A program made the translations under genes and the position numbers. A stretch of DNA of 64,000 nt from Streptomyces parvus (GTDB lineage: Bacteria > Actinomycetota > Actinomycetes > Streptomycetales > Streptomycetaceae): contig NZ_BMRY01000004.1 in the NCBI RefSeq assembly GCF_014648875.1, positions 489,155 through 553,154 of the forward strand, read 5' to 3'. Below the pieces are notes generated by a model that saw only the letters and a program-made list of their open reading frames with translations, was not told the origin of the DNA and ran no database searches. Shown here piece after piece: positions 1 through 8,754 of the stretch. The first letter of the stretch is position 1; each line of letters starts with the position of its first letter.

Positions 1-1
1 G

Positions 2-313
2 AACGGCGTGGGACTGACCCCGGCCCAGACCATCCACGTCCACCTCGCCCTCCTCGGGTACGCCCAGGGCGTCGCGGCGGCCGTCGAACTGGAGGCGCAG
101 GCGCGGCAGGACACCGGCATGACCCCCGAGGAGTGGCTGGCCTCCAACGAACCGCGGCTGGAACAGATCCAGACCGGCGGGGCCTATCCGACCCTGTCCG
201 CCCTCTTCGGCGACGAGGATTTCGACCTCGAACTCGACACGCTCTTCGAGTTCGGGCTCGCCCGGCTGCTGGACGGTGTCGCCTCGCTCATCGAGCGATC
301 CGGCAGCCGATGA
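2..313 (+). CDS. TetR/AcrR family regulator, C-terminal part (5' truncated by window)
   Basis: The reading frame is open from the first bases of the window and stops at 313, leaving about 103 residues. The helical sequence with the ending FGLARLLDGVASLIERS matches the C-terminal ligand-binding and dimerisation domain of TetR repressors of the TetR_C type. The DNA-binding helix-turn-helix would lie upstream, outside the window, so what it binds cannot be judged. It converges on the VOC gene 25 bp away. The family call rests on the C-terminal pattern only and is fairly firm for the fold; the ligand and target genes are unknown. Confidence 0.72.
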   Translation, partial: NGVGLTPAQTIHVHLALLGYAQGVAAAVELEAQARQDTGMTPEEWLASNEPRLEQIQTGGAYPTLSALFGDEDFDLELDTLFEFGLARLLDGVASLIERSGSR

Positions 314-338
314 CGGTCACGCCGTCGCCGCCACGGAG

Positions 339-731
339 TCAGCCGGCCGGCTGGAGCAGATCCCACCGGTTGCCGTACAGGTCCTCGAAGACCGCGACCG
401 AGCCGTACGTCTCGTGGCGCGGCTCCTCCAGGAAGCGCACTCCGGCCGCGCGCATCCGCTCGTGGTCGGCCGCGAAGTCCTCGGTGTACAGGAAGAAGCC
501 GACCCGGCCGCCCGTCTGCGCCCCGACGGCCCCGGCCTGCGCCGCGTCCTTCGCCCGCGCCAGCAGCAGCCCCGTGCCGTCCGCCGCCCCGCGCGGGCGC
601 ACCACCACCCAGCGGGTGCCGTCGCCCCGGTCGGTGTCCTCCACCAGCTCGAAGCCGAGCGCGTCGCGGTAGAACGCGAGCGCCTCGTCGTAGTCGCGGA
701 CGATCAGGGTGACCAGGGCGATGTGGGACAT
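339..731 (-). CDS. VOC family (glyoxalase/bleomycin resistance-like) protein
   Basis: A 130-residue protein with the typical VOC opening MSHIALVTLIVRDYDEALAFYRDALGF followed by beta strands rich in Arg and Gly, and the ending YGNRWDLLQPAG where VOC enzymes usually place a metal ligand or substrate contact. VOC members act as glyoxalases, ring-cleaving dioxygenases or drug-binding proteins; nothing here fixes which. The ATG is followed directly by a conserved strand. It is transcribed away from the kinase gene at 835 and converges on the TetR gene. The family is confident and the specific function is unknown. Confidence 0.8.
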   Translation of the reverse strand: MSHIALVTLIVRDYDEALAFYRDALGFELVEDTDRGDGTRWVVVRPRGAADGTGLLLARAKDAAQAGAVGAQTGGRVGFFLYTEDFAADHERMRAAGVRFLEEPRHETYGSVAVFEDLYGNRWDLLQPAG

Positions 732-781
732 GGGGGGCCTTTCGGAGGCTCTACGGCGGCGGGGAGTCCGGGAGCGATGAC

Positions 782-793
782 GTTATACGTAAC
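782..793. promoter_or_regulatory. AT-rich inverted repeat between VOC and kinase genes
   Basis: GTTA-TACG-TAAC, an inverted repeat of two 4-bp arms, sits in an unusually AT-rich patch between the divergently transcribed VOC and kinase genes. This is where an operator or -10 region would be expected. A TetR regulator gene ends close by, so it could be that protein's target, but this is inference. Confidence 0.3.
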
Positions 794-834
794 ACTAGCG
801 CGTCGGCCCCCGGCCGTCGGGCACAATGCGCCGC

Positions 835-1509
835 ATGGACTTCGTGGACGCTACGACCGCCGGCGGCCGGGCCGCGCTGAACGACCGGGCCCGCGCCCTC
901 GTGGACACCGGGCAACGGCGCGTCCTCGGGATCGCCGGCCCGCCCGGAGCCGGGAAGTCCACTCTGGCGGACCGGCTGGTCGCGGCCCTGGACGGACGCG
1001 CCGCCCTCGTCCCGATGGACGGCTTCCATCTGGCCGCCGCCGAGCTGGACCGCCTCGGCCGCGCCGACCGCAAGGGCGCGCCCGACACCTTCGACGCGAC
1101 CGGGTACGCGGCGCTGCTGCGGCGGTTGCGTGCACCGGACCCGGTGCACGCGGTCTACGCCCCGGCCTTCGACCGGTCCCTGGAGGAGCCGGTCGCGGGG
1201 TCGCTGCCCGTTCCGCCGGACGTCCCCCTCGTCGTCACCGAGGGCAACTACCTGCTGCTCGACGACGGGCCCTGGGCCCCGGTGCGCGGGCTGCTGGACG
1301 AGGTGTGGTTCCTGGATCTCGACCCGGAGGTCCGAGTACGCCGGCTTGTCGACCGGCATGTGCACCACGGCCGGCCCCGGCGTGACGCGGAGGAGTGGGT
1401 GGCCCGGTCCGACGAGGTGAACGCCCGGCTGGTGGAGCGGGGCCGCGACCGGGCCGATCTGGTCGTGCGGCTGCCCGACGGGCGACGACGGGCGGGGACC
1501 GATGTCTGA
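835..1509 (+). CDS. P-loop nucleoside/sugar kinase-like protein (uridine kinase fold)
   Basis: A 224-residue P-loop kinase. Walker A is GPPGAGKST near residue 35, followed by a VPMDGFH segment typical of the uridine kinase/phosphoribulokinase/PanK superfamily, where the Asp contacts substrate. Later come VTEGNYLLL (Walker B-like) and a lid region RRLVDRHVHHGRP. Members of this group act on nucleosides, fructose or other sugars; the substrate is not evident. The ATG at 835 is preferred over the in-frame ATG at 826 because CACAAT lies 7 bp upstream, as in leaderless Streptomyces genes. The downstream peptidase begins after a 207-bp gap. Confidence 0.78.
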   Translation: MDFVDATTAGGRAALNDRARALVDTGQRRVLGIAGPPGAGKSTLADRLVAALDGRAALVPMDGFHLAAAELDRLGRADRKGAPDTFDATGYAALLRRLRAPDPVHAVYAPAFDRSLEEPVAGSLPVPPDVPLVVTEGNYLLLDDGPWAPVRGLLDEVWFLDLDPEVRVRRLVDRHVHHGRPRRDAEEWVARSDEVNARLVERGRDRADLVVRLPDGRRRAGTDV

Positions 1510-1716
1510 CGAGGACCGGCGCGATCGACGACCGACGGCGACCGGCAGCTGACGCCCCGGCGGACATGCCGGGGCGCGAACCGGTCGCGGACACGCCGGG
1601 CCGGAAACCGATCGCGGACACGCCGTCGGATCTGACACGCGGTCGGAAGCCGGTCGCGTACGCCCCGCCGGGCGGGCAGGATGCTGTGTGCCGTGTCGCA
1701 CCGCCAGGAGGTCCTG

Positions 1717-2865
1717 ATGTCGAGCCCGAGCCCCTTCGCCCAGCCGTCCGCTCCGCCCGTGCCCTTCACCGTCGACGACTACCGGGCCCGGATGGCACGG
1801 GCCGCCGAGTCCGCCGCCGAGGCCGGGCTCGCCGGGGTGATCGTCGCGCCGGGCCCCGACCTCGTCCACCTCACCGGCTACCGCCCCGTGAGCACCGAGC
1901 GCCTCACCCTCCTCGTGCTGCGGGCCGGCCACGACCCGGTGCTGGTGGTCCCGACCCTGGAGGCCCCCGACGCGGCCGCCGCCACCGGGGCGCCCGCGCT
2001 GACCCTGCGGGACTGGACCGACGGCAAGGACCCGTACGAGGTGACCGCCCCGCTGCTGGCGGCCGAGGGCCGCTTCGGTGTCAGCGACAACGCCTGGGCG
2101 ATGCATCTGCTGGGCCTCCAGACGCAGTTGCCCGGCACCTCCTACACCGCGCTCACCGAAGCACTCCCGATGCTCCGCGCGGTGAAGGACGCCGCCGAGC
2201 TGGAACGGCTCGCCGCCGCCGGGGCCGCCGCCGACGCCACGTACGAGGAGATCCTCAAGGTGCGCTTCTCCGGCCGCCGGGAGGTCGACGTGGCCATGGA
2301 TCTCGCCGCGCTGCTGCGGGAGTTCGGACACTCCCAGGTGGACTTCACCGTCGTCGGCTCCGGCCCCAACGGGGCCAACCCGCACCACGAGGCGGGTGAA
2401 CGCACCATCGAGCGCGGTGACATGGTGGTCCTCGACTTCGGCGGCCTGAAGCACGGTTACGGCTCCGACACCTCCCGTACGGTCCATGTCGGCGAGCCCA
2501 CCGCCGAGGAGCAGCGGGTCCACGACATCGTCCGCGAGGCCCAGCAGGCGGGCTGCGCCGCCGTCCGGCCGGGTGTCGCCTGCCAGGAGATCGACCGGGC
2601 CGCCCGCGCGGTGATCACCGAGTTCGGCTACGGCGACCGGTTCATCCACCGCACCGGCCACGGCATCGGCGTCACCACCCACGAACCGCCCTACATGATC
2701 GAGGGCGAGGAGCAGCCCCTCGTCCCCGGGATGTGCTTCTCCGTGGAGCCGGGCATCTACCTCCCCGGCCGCTTCGGCGTTCGGATCGAGGACATCGTGG
2801 CGGTCACCGGGGACGGCGGGCGGCGGCTCAACACCACCGCCCGCGAACTGGCCGTCGTGGAGTAG
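1717..2865 (+). CDS. M24 family metallopeptidase (Xaa-Pro dipeptidase/aminopeptidase-like)
   Basis: A 382-residue protein with an N-terminal creatinase-like domain (about residues 1-145) and a C-terminal pita-bread catalytic domain. All expected metal ligands are visible in order: Asp in VVLDFGG, Asp in GSDTSRTVH, His in HRTGHGIG, Glu in SVEPGIY and Glu in VRIEDIVAV. It probably releases residues next to proline from short cytoplasmic peptides. The ATG at 1717 has an AGGAGG six bases upstream and is preferred to the in-frame ATG at 1681. It converges on treZ with an 18-bp gap. Confidence 0.9.
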   Translation: MSSPSPFAQPSAPPVPFTVDDYRARMARAAESAAEAGLAGVIVAPGPDLVHLTGYRPVSTERLTLLVLRAGHDPVLVVPTLEAPDAAAATGAPALTLRDWTDGKDPYEVTAPLLAAEGRFGVSDNAWAMHLLGLQTQLPGTSYTALTEALPMLRAVKDAAELERLAAAGAAADATYEEILKVRFSGRREVDVAMDLAALLREFGHSQVDFTVVGSGPNGANPHHEAGERTIERGDMVVLDFGGLKHGYGSDTSRTVHVGEPTAEEQRVHDIVREAQQAGCAAVRPGVACQEIDRAARAVITEFGYGDRFIHRTGHGIGVTTHEPPYMIEGEEQPLVPGMCFSVEPGIYLPGRFGVRIEDIVAVTGDGGRRLNTTARELAVVE

Positions 2866-2883
2866 CGGCGCGGGCACGGGAGT

Positions 2884-4644
2884 TCAGTCGTCCGCCAGCA
2901 CCACGCACGACTCCGGCGGCAGATGCAGCACCCCGTCCGGCCCCGGCGCCCCGACCGGCTCCCAGGCCGCCAGCACCCTGCCGCCGGAACGACGGTGGCG
3001 TCCGAGGCCGAGCGGGATCGCCGCGGGCTTGTCGGCCAGGTTGACCACGACCCGCAGATCCCCCCTGCGGTACGCGAACCACCGCGCGTCCTCGTCGAAC
3101 GCGGTCTTCACCGACGCCAGATCGGGATCGTGCAGATCGGGCAACGTGCGGCGCAGCGCGATCAGTTCGCGGTACCAGGCGAGCAGCCGCGCGTGCGGTT
3201 CACGCCCCGGCTCGGACCAGTCGAGGCAGGACCGGTCCCGGGTCGCCGGGTCCTGCGGGTCGGGGATCTCCTCCTGGGCCCAGCCGTGCGCCCCGAACTC
3301 CCGCCGCCTGCCGTTGCGTACAGCCTCGGCCAGCTCCGGATCCGTGTGATCGGTGAAGAACTGCCACGGAGTGCGCGCCCCCCACTCCTCGCCCATGAAC
3401 AGCATCGGGGTGAAGGGGCCGGTCAGGACCAGGGCCGCGGCGCATGCCTGGAGGCCGGGGGAGAGGGCGGAGGCCGGCCGGTCGCCCAGCGCCCGGTTGC
3501 CGATCTGGTCGTGCGTCTGGGCGTACCCGACGAAGCGGTGCGCCGGGGTGCGGGAGACGTCGACCGGGCGGCCGTGGGTCCGGCCCCGGAAACTGGACCA
3601 CGTCCCGTTGTGGAAGAACGCCGACGTCACCGTCTTGGCGAGGGCGGCCAGCGGGGCCCGTGCGAAGTCGGCGTAGTAGCCCTGGGACTCGCCGGTGAGC
3701 GCGGTGTGCAGGGCGTGGTGGAAGTCGTCGTTCCACTGGGCGTGCAGCCCGAGGCCGCCCGCCGGGCGCGGGGTCGTGGTGCGCGGGTCGCAGAGGTCGG
3801 ACTCGGCGATCAGTCCGAGCGGCCGCCCCAGCTCCACGGCCAGCGCGTCGACCGCCGCCGACAGCTCCTCCAGGAACGTCAGCGCCCGGGTGTCGGCCAG
3901 CGCGTGCACCGCGTCGAGCCGCAGCCCGTCCAGCCGGTAGTCGCGCAGCCAGGCCAGGGCGCTGCCCAGCAGGAACGCCCGCACCTCGTCCGAGCCCGGC
4001 GCGTCCAGATTGACCGCCGCGCCCCACGGCGTGTGGTGGGTGTCGGTGAAGTACGGGCCGAAGGCGGGGAGGTGGTTGCCGGAGGGGCCCAGATGATTGT
4101 GGACGACGTCGAGGACCACCCCCAGCCCCAGCCCGTGCGCCGTGTCGACGAAGCGTTTCAGCCCCTCGGGTCCGCCGTACGGCTCGTGCACCGCCCACAG
4201 CGAGACGCCCTCGTACCCCCAGCCGTTGACCCCCGGGAACGGGCAGAGCGGCATCAGCGACACATGGGTGACCCCCAGCTCCGCCAGATGGCCCAGCCGC
4301 GCCGCCGCCGCGTCGAACGTGCCCTCCGGGGTGTACGTCCCCACGTGCAGCTCGTACAGCACGGCCCGGTTCAGCCGCCGCCCCGCCCACCCGTGGCGCC
4401 AGGCGTACGCCTCCTGGTCGACGACCGCGCTCGGCCCGTCTGGCCCGTCCGGCTGCCGCCGCGAACGAGGGTCCGGCAGCAGGGGCCCGTCGTCCAGCCG
4501 GAAGCCGTACCGGTCCCCGTCCGAGGCCTCCGCCCGGGCCGTCCACCACCCCTCGCGCCCCGCGTCACGCTCCATCGGGGACCGGACGTCGGCCGCCTCC
4601 AGCACGACCGAGTCCGCGTCGGGGGCCCACACCTCGAACTGCAT
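2884..4644 (-). CDS. treZ: Malto-oligosyltrehalose trehalohydrolase
   Basis: A GH13 enzyme of 586 residues that hydrolyses maltooligosyl trehalose to free trehalose, the last step of the TreY-TreZ route from glycogen. The start MQFEVWAP is the usual opening of the N-terminal E-set domain. Catalytic blocks are DGLRLDAVHAL (nucleophile Asp), GLIAESD (acid/base Glu) and YAQTHDQIGNRA (transition-state Asp). The ATG at 4644 is preferred over an upstream in-frame start because GAGGAG lies just upstream and the protein then begins at the conserved domain edge. Its partner treY lies about 7 kb away on the same strand. Confidence 0.93.
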   Translation of the reverse strand: MQFEVWAPDADSVVLEAADVRSPMERDAGREGWWTARAEASDGDRYGFRLDDGPLLPDPRSRRQPDGPDGPSAVVDQEAYAWRHGWAGRRLNRAVLYELHVGTYTPEGTFDAAAARLGHLAELGVTHVSLMPLCPFPGVNGWGYEGVSLWAVHEPYGGPEGLKRFVDTAHGLGLGVVLDVVHNHLGPSGNHLPAFGPYFTDTHHTPWGAAVNLDAPGSDEVRAFLLGSALAWLRDYRLDGLRLDAVHALADTRALTFLEELSAAVDALAVELGRPLGLIAESDLCDPRTTTPRPAGGLGLHAQWNDDFHHALHTALTGESQGYYADFARAPLAALAKTVTSAFFHNGTWSSFRGRTHGRPVDVSRTPAHRFVGYAQTHDQIGNRALGDRPASALSPGLQACAAALVLTGPFTPMLFMGEEWGARTPWQFFTDHTDPELAEAVRNGRRREFGAHGWAQEEIPDPQDPATRDRSCLDWSEPGREPHARLLAWYRELIALRRTLPDLHDPDLASVKTAFDEDARWFAYRRGDLRVVVNLADKPAAIPLGLGRHRRSGGRVLAAWEPVGAPGPDGVLHLPPESCVVLADD

Positions 4645-4815
4645 CCACCACTCCTCGTCCCTGGGCGGGGCGCGCGGCAGCCCGGGGACGGGCTCCACGA
4701 TCCTCGCGACAGGCTCTGTTGCCGCCCGCCACCGGCGATTAAGGTCTGGTCCTGATCATTGCCCGGCGAGGCGCCCGCTCATACGGATTCCCACGTACGG
4801 CTGCTGGAGGCCGCG

Positions 4816-6222
4816 ATGACCCTGCCGATCTTCCCGCCCGGTTTCCTCTGGGGCGCCTCCGCCTCCGCGTTCCAGACCGAGGGGGCGGTCGACGCGGACG
4901 GCAAGGGGCCCTCCGGCTGGGACGCCTTCGCCGCGCTGCCCGGCCGGATCAAGGACGGCACCGACACCACCCGGGGCACCGGCTTCCACGCCCGCTACCG
5001 CGAGGACGTCGCCCTGCTGGCCGGGCTCGGCGCCGACGCCTTCCGGTTCTCCGTCAGCTGGCCCCGCGTGGTGCCCGGCGGCAGCGGAGCCGTCAACGCC
5101 GACGGGCTCGACTTCTACGACCGGCTCGTCGACGAACTGTGCGCCCACGGCATCACCCCCGCCCCGACCCTCTACCACTGGGACACCCCGCTCCCGCTGG
5201 AGGAGGCGGGCGGCTGGCTCGACCGGGACACCGCCCACCGCTTTGCCGAGTACGCGGGCATCGTCGCCGAACGCCTCGCCGACCGGGTCCCCATGTGGAT
5301 CACGATCAACGAACCCGCGGAGGTCACCCTCCTCGGCTACGCGCTCGGCGAGCACGCCCCCGGCCGCACCCTCCTCTTCGACGCCCTGCCCGCCGCCCAC
5401 CACCAGCTCCTCGCCCACGGCCTCGCCGTCCGCGCCCTGCGCGCGGCGGGCGCCGACAACATCGGGGCCGCCTTCTCGCACGCCCCGGTCTGGACGGCCG
5501 GGGACAGCGACGAGGACCGCTTCGGCGCGGAGCTGTACGACACGCTCACCAACTGGCTCTTCGCCGACCCCGTGCTCACCGGCCGCTACCCGGACGAGAA
5601 CCTCGCCGCCCTGATGCCGGGCCCGGTCGCCGACGACCTCAAGGTCATCTCCACCCCGCTCGACTGGTACGGGATCAACTACTACAACCCGACGCTCGTC
5701 GGCGCCCCCCGCCCGGAGGCCCTGGAGACCTTCTCCGGCTTCACCATGCCCGCCGAACTCCCCTTCGGAATACGGGAGATCGAGGGATACGAGAAGACCG
5801 GCTTCGGCTGGCCCGTCGTCCCCGAGGGCCTCACCGAGATCGTCACCACCCTGCACACCCGCTACGGCGACCGCCTCCCGCCGCTCTACGTCACGGAGAA
5901 CGGCTGCGCCCTGGCGGAACCCCACGCCGACGACCGCCGCATCGCCTACCTGGAGAGCCACCTCACCGCCCTGCGCGCGGCGATGGACACCGGGGTGGAC
6001 GTACGCGGCTACTTCACCTGGTCGCTGACCGACAACGTGGAGTGGACGGAAGGGGCCTCGCAGCGGTTCGGCCTGGTCCACATCGACTACGAGACCCTGG
6101 CCCGTACGCCGAAGGCCTCGTACGCCTGGTACCGCGACCTGATCCATGCCCAGAAGACACAGAAGATGACGCAGAAGCGGAATCCGGCGGTCGAAAAGGC
6201 TTACGTGACGCCCCCCGAGTGA
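4816..6222 (+). CDS. GH1 family beta-glucosidase
   Basis: A cytoplasmic 468-residue GH1 (beta/alpha)8-barrel glycosidase with no signal peptide. The N-terminus FPPGFLWGASASAFQTEGA is the GH1 signature. TINEP near residue 163 supplies the acid/base Glu and VTENG near 360 the nucleophile Glu; LTDNVEW near the end binds the sugar. The likely activity is hydrolysis of beta-1,4 or beta-1,3 gluco-disaccharides taken up by a transporter. The ATG at 4816 has GGAGG seven bases upstream, unlike the earlier in-frame start. It is followed after 14 bp by the GH29 gene. Confidence 0.92.
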   Translation: MTLPIFPPGFLWGASASAFQTEGAVDADGKGPSGWDAFAALPGRIKDGTDTTRGTGFHARYREDVALLAGLGADAFRFSVSWPRVVPGGSGAVNADGLDFYDRLVDELCAHGITPAPTLYHWDTPLPLEEAGGWLDRDTAHRFAEYAGIVAERLADRVPMWITINEPAEVTLLGYALGEHAPGRTLLFDALPAAHHQLLAHGLAVRALRAAGADNIGAAFSHAPVWTAGDSDEDRFGAELYDTLTNWLFADPVLTGRYPDENLAALMPGPVADDLKVISTPLDWYGINYYNPTLVGAPRPEALETFSGFTMPAELPFGIREIEGYEKTGFGWPVVPEGLTEIVTTLHTRYGDRLPPLYVTENGCALAEPHADDRRIAYLESHLTALRAAMDTGVDVRGYFTWSLTDNVEWTEGASQRFGLVHIDYETLARTPKASYAWYRDLIHAQKTQKMTQKRNPAVEKAYVTPPE

Positions 6223-6236
6223 TCAATACTCCCGCC

Positions 6237-7370
6237 ATGGTCGTTGCTTCATGGTGGTCCCGGGCCCGGCTGGGGATCTTCGTTCACTGGACACCCGCAT
6301 CCGTCCCCGGCTGGGCCCCGCCCCATGTCCCCGCCGCCGGACTCCCGGCGGCGGGCCGGCGCGCGCCGCTGGGCTGGACCCCGTACGCGGAGTGGTACGA
6401 GAACGCGCTCCGCTTCCCCGGCTCCCCGGTCGCCGCCCACCACCGCGCCACCTACGGGGACCGCCCCTACACGGACTTCGGCCGCGACTTCGAGGACGGG
6501 CTCGCCGGCTGGGACCCGGCCGCCTGGGCCCGCTCCTTCCGCGAGGCGGGGGCCGGATACGCCGTCCTGGTCACCAAGCACCACGACGGGTTCTGCCTCT
6601 GGCCCTCGGAGACGGAGAACCCGCACCGCACCGGCTGGCACACCACCCGGGACGTGGTCGGCGAGTTCGCCGAAGCCGTACGGGCCGAGGGCCTGCGCTT
6701 CGGCGTCTACTACTCCGGCGGACTCGACTGGACCTTCGACGACCGGCCCATCGGCACGGCGGCCGACATGTTCTCCGCCGTCCCGCGCGGACGCTACCCC
6801 GCCTACGCCGACGCGCAGATGCGGGAGCTGATCCGCCGCTACCGGCCCGACATCCTCTGGAACGACATCGCCTGGCCCGCCCCCGCCGACGAGATCCGCT
6901 CACTGGTCGACTTCTACCGCTTCACCGTCCCGCACGGCGTCGTCAACGACCGTCTGCTGCCGTACGCACCGCACTGGCGAGGCCTGCGCCTGCCGGGTGC
7001 GAAGGCGCTGTACAACTGGTGGGACCGCCAGACGGTGGCGCAGGGCGAGGGCTTCGTCCCGCGCACACCGCCCGTCTTCGACTTCCGCACCCCGGAGTAC
7101 GCCCGCTACGAGGGCTCCGACCCGTACGAGATCACCCGGGGCGTCGACCACAGCTTCGGCTACAACCGCAACTCCGGTCCGGACGCCTTCATCGGCCGCG
7201 AGGCGCTGACCTCACTGGTCCGCGACACGGCGGCCGACGGCGGGAACGTACTGCTCAACGTCGGGCCGCGCGGCGAGGACGCGACGATCCCCGCCGAGCA
7301 GCGACTGCGCCTGGAGTGGCTGGCCGAGGAGGCCGGGGCCCTCACGCCAGATGGACCCACTCCTGGATGA
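6237..7370 (+). CDS. GH29 family alpha-L-fucosidase
   Basis: A 377-residue GH29-type protein, shorter than many fucosidases because it lacks a C-terminal beta-sandwich. Family blocks are WWSRARLGIFVHWTPAS at the N-terminus, LVTKHHDGFCLWPS, and RPDILWNDIAWP, whose Asp near residue 209 is in the nucleophile position. The end, DGGNVLLNVGPRGE, is also characteristic. There is no signal peptide. AATACT lies 6 bp before the ATG, suggesting a leaderless transcript or read-through from the GH1 gene 14 bp upstream. The 3' end overlaps the opposing GNAT gene by 29 bp. Confidence 0.88.
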   Translation: MVVASWWSRARLGIFVHWTPASVPGWAPPHVPAAGLPAAGRRAPLGWTPYAEWYENALRFPGSPVAAHHRATYGDRPYTDFGRDFEDGLAGWDPAAWARSFREAGAGYAVLVTKHHDGFCLWPSETENPHRTGWHTTRDVVGEFAEAVRAEGLRFGVYYSGGLDWTFDDRPIGTAADMFSAVPRGRYPAYADAQMRELIRRYRPDILWNDIAWPAPADEIRSLVDFYRFTVPHGVVNDRLLPYAPHWRGLRLPGAKALYNWWDRQTVAQGEGFVPRTPPVFDFRTPEYARYEGSDPYEITRGVDHSFGYNRNSGPDAFIGREALTSLVRDTAADGGNVLLNVGPRGEDATIPAEQRLRLEWLAEEAGALTPDGPTPG

Positions 7371-8253
7371 CCGGGTATCCGGCACGGGCGAACGCGGCGG
7401 CCATCGGCGCGTTCCCCTGGTCCGTGGCCCCCGCGACGAACTCGGCGCCCTGCTCGACCAGGAAGCGCGTGCACTCCACCAGCAGGTCGTAGCCGTAGCC
7501 GTGCCCGCGCGCCTCGGGCACGACCCCGATGAAACCGACACAGGGCCCCGACGGGTTGTGCGCGGGCACCTGGATGCCCGCCACCTCCCCGTCCGGGGTG
7601 TACGCGAGCCGCCACCACTCCCTCGGCGACGGGCACCAGTGGAAGAACTCCAACTCCTCGCGCGCCGCCGCCTCCAGACCGCCGGGGCCTTCGATGGCCT
7701 TACGGGCGTGGGCGTCCAGCGTCGACGAATGCACCCGGCGCAGCACATCGAGGATGACCTCGTCGTCCGGCTCCGGACGGTAGGTCAGCCGGCCCGTCCG
7801 CTCGGGCAGCGGGCAGCCGGGGGTCCAGCGGTAGCGGTAGCGCTCGACCAGCGGCTTCATCCCGGCCGCCGTCGCGGCGGCGACCCGCTCCTCGACGGCG
7901 GCCCGCGCCGCCGGGTCGTCCCGCCAGCCGGCGGGCGCGATCAGCTCGTACTCCTTGTCGAACGGGGCGCGGCGCAGGAGTTCGGCGCCCGCCTCCGCCT
8001 CCCCGTCCGCGAAGTCGAACCAGTTGAGCACGACGGGCTCGGTGTCCCCGGGCCCGCCCCACCAGGCGGCCCTGGCGATGACGGTGTCCCCGCGCAGGGC
8101 GACCCAGGACCAGTCGGGGCGGTACTCGCCGCCGTCGGCGGTCGAGGTGTAGCGATGGCCGAAGGCGGCCCGGCCCACGAAGGGGCTGTCCTGGAACGTG
8201 GTGAAGAGTGCGGCGTCGCTCGGCGTGAGCGCGCGGATGACCAGATCGGTCAT
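7342..8253 (-). CDS. GNAT family N-acetyltransferase (paralogue of the 8.8-9.7 kb gene)
   Basis: A 303-residue protein with an N-terminal partial GNAT-like half (WVALRGDTVIARAAWW) and a C-terminal GNAT domain with the acetyl-CoA loop VVPEARGHGYGYDLL near residue 245. It resembles the gene at 8751-9728 along its length, so the two are probably an old tandem duplication. Both have a double-GNAT build. Substrate unknown. The gene converges with and overlaps the fucosidase gene by 29 bp. A short candidate ORF lies 36 bp upstream. Confidence 0.82.
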   Translation of the reverse strand: MTDLVIRALTPSDAALFTTFQDSPFVGRAAFGHRYTSTADGGEYRPDWSWVALRGDTVIARAAWWGGPGDTEPVVLNWFDFADGEAEAGAELLRRAPFDKEYELIAPAGWRDDPAARAAVEERVAAATAAGMKPLVERYRYRWTPGCPLPERTGRLTYRPEPDDEVILDVLRRVHSSTLDAHARKAIEGPGGLEAAAREELEFFHWCPSPREWWRLAYTPDGEVAGIQVPAHNPSGPCVGFIGVVPEARGHGYGYDLLVECTRFLVEQGAEFVAGATDQGNAPMAAAFARAGYPVIQEWVHLA

Positions 8254-8289
8254 GAAGGTGTCCTCCGGGACGGAATGCCGCGCTCCCGG

Positions 8290-8376
8290 TCAGACGAGGT
8301 CCGACACCGCCCGGCGGACGGGACGGGAGCGCGAGAAAGATGTACTGCGGACGGTGGTGCGGCTGTTCGCGGGCAT
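8290..8376 (-). CDS. Candidate 28-residue leader ORF upstream of GNAT gene
   Basis: An ATG at 8376 opens a 28-codon ORF rich in Ser, Arg and Val, preceded by AAGGAGG at good spacing. This ribosome-binding site is stronger than that of the following acetyltransferase. It ends 36 bp before that gene. The peptide matches no family I recognise. It may be a translated leader peptide or a chance ORF; the Shine-Dalgarno sequence is the only support. Confidence 0.33.
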   Translation of the reverse strand: MPANSRTTVRSTSFSRSRPVRRAVSDLV

Positions 8377-8511
8377 GCCTCTCGCCTCCTTCCACGACGG
8401 GCGTCGGATGTCGGTGCCGACCATAGCCGCCGCCGACACCCGCCGTCCACCGGATATCCGGCGGGCACGGCGCGAGTCCGGGACCCTGCCTCCGGGCGGG
8501 CCCGCGGCCCC

Positions 8512-8754
8512 TCACTCCCGGTCGCGGCTCCGGCGCTGCAACGCCTCGCGACGCTTGCGGAGCGCGGCCTGCCGGCGGTGGGCGGCCTTGCGCTCGCGGG
8601 CCCGCCGCCGGTCCTCGGGCGTACGGTGCTTGCGCGGGCTGACGAAGACGACCATCGCCAGCCCACCGAAGACCAGAAGCACCAGGAGCGCGACGACCAC
8701 ACCCAGGACCGTGATGACCGGTTCGTCCGCCGCCGACGCCGACCACGCGTTCAC
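8512..8754 (-). CDS. Small single-pass membrane protein with highly basic tail
   Basis: An 80-residue protein beginning at GTG 8754. One transmembrane helix (about residues 13-38, VITVLGVVVALLVLLVFGG onward) is followed by a strongly basic cytoplasmic tail rich in Arg and Lys. Its GTG overlaps the TGA of the upstream acetyltransferase gene as GTGA, so it is translationally coupled to it. Function is unknown; the coupling suggests it is made together with the acetyltransferase. Small basic membrane proteins of this type are common in Streptomyces. Confidence 0.68.
   Translation of the reverse strand: MNAWSASAADEPVITVLGVVVALLVLLVFGGLAMVVFVSPRKHRTPEDRRRARERKAAHRRQAALRKRREALQRRSRDRE

Noticed and set aside
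751..2877. Long open frames on the opposite strand of the kinase and M24 genes, and similar long frames across the window
   Set aside because: They mirror the GC-biased codons of the real gene, are Pro/Arg/Gly-rich, carry no recognisable domain and lie antisense to confident genes.
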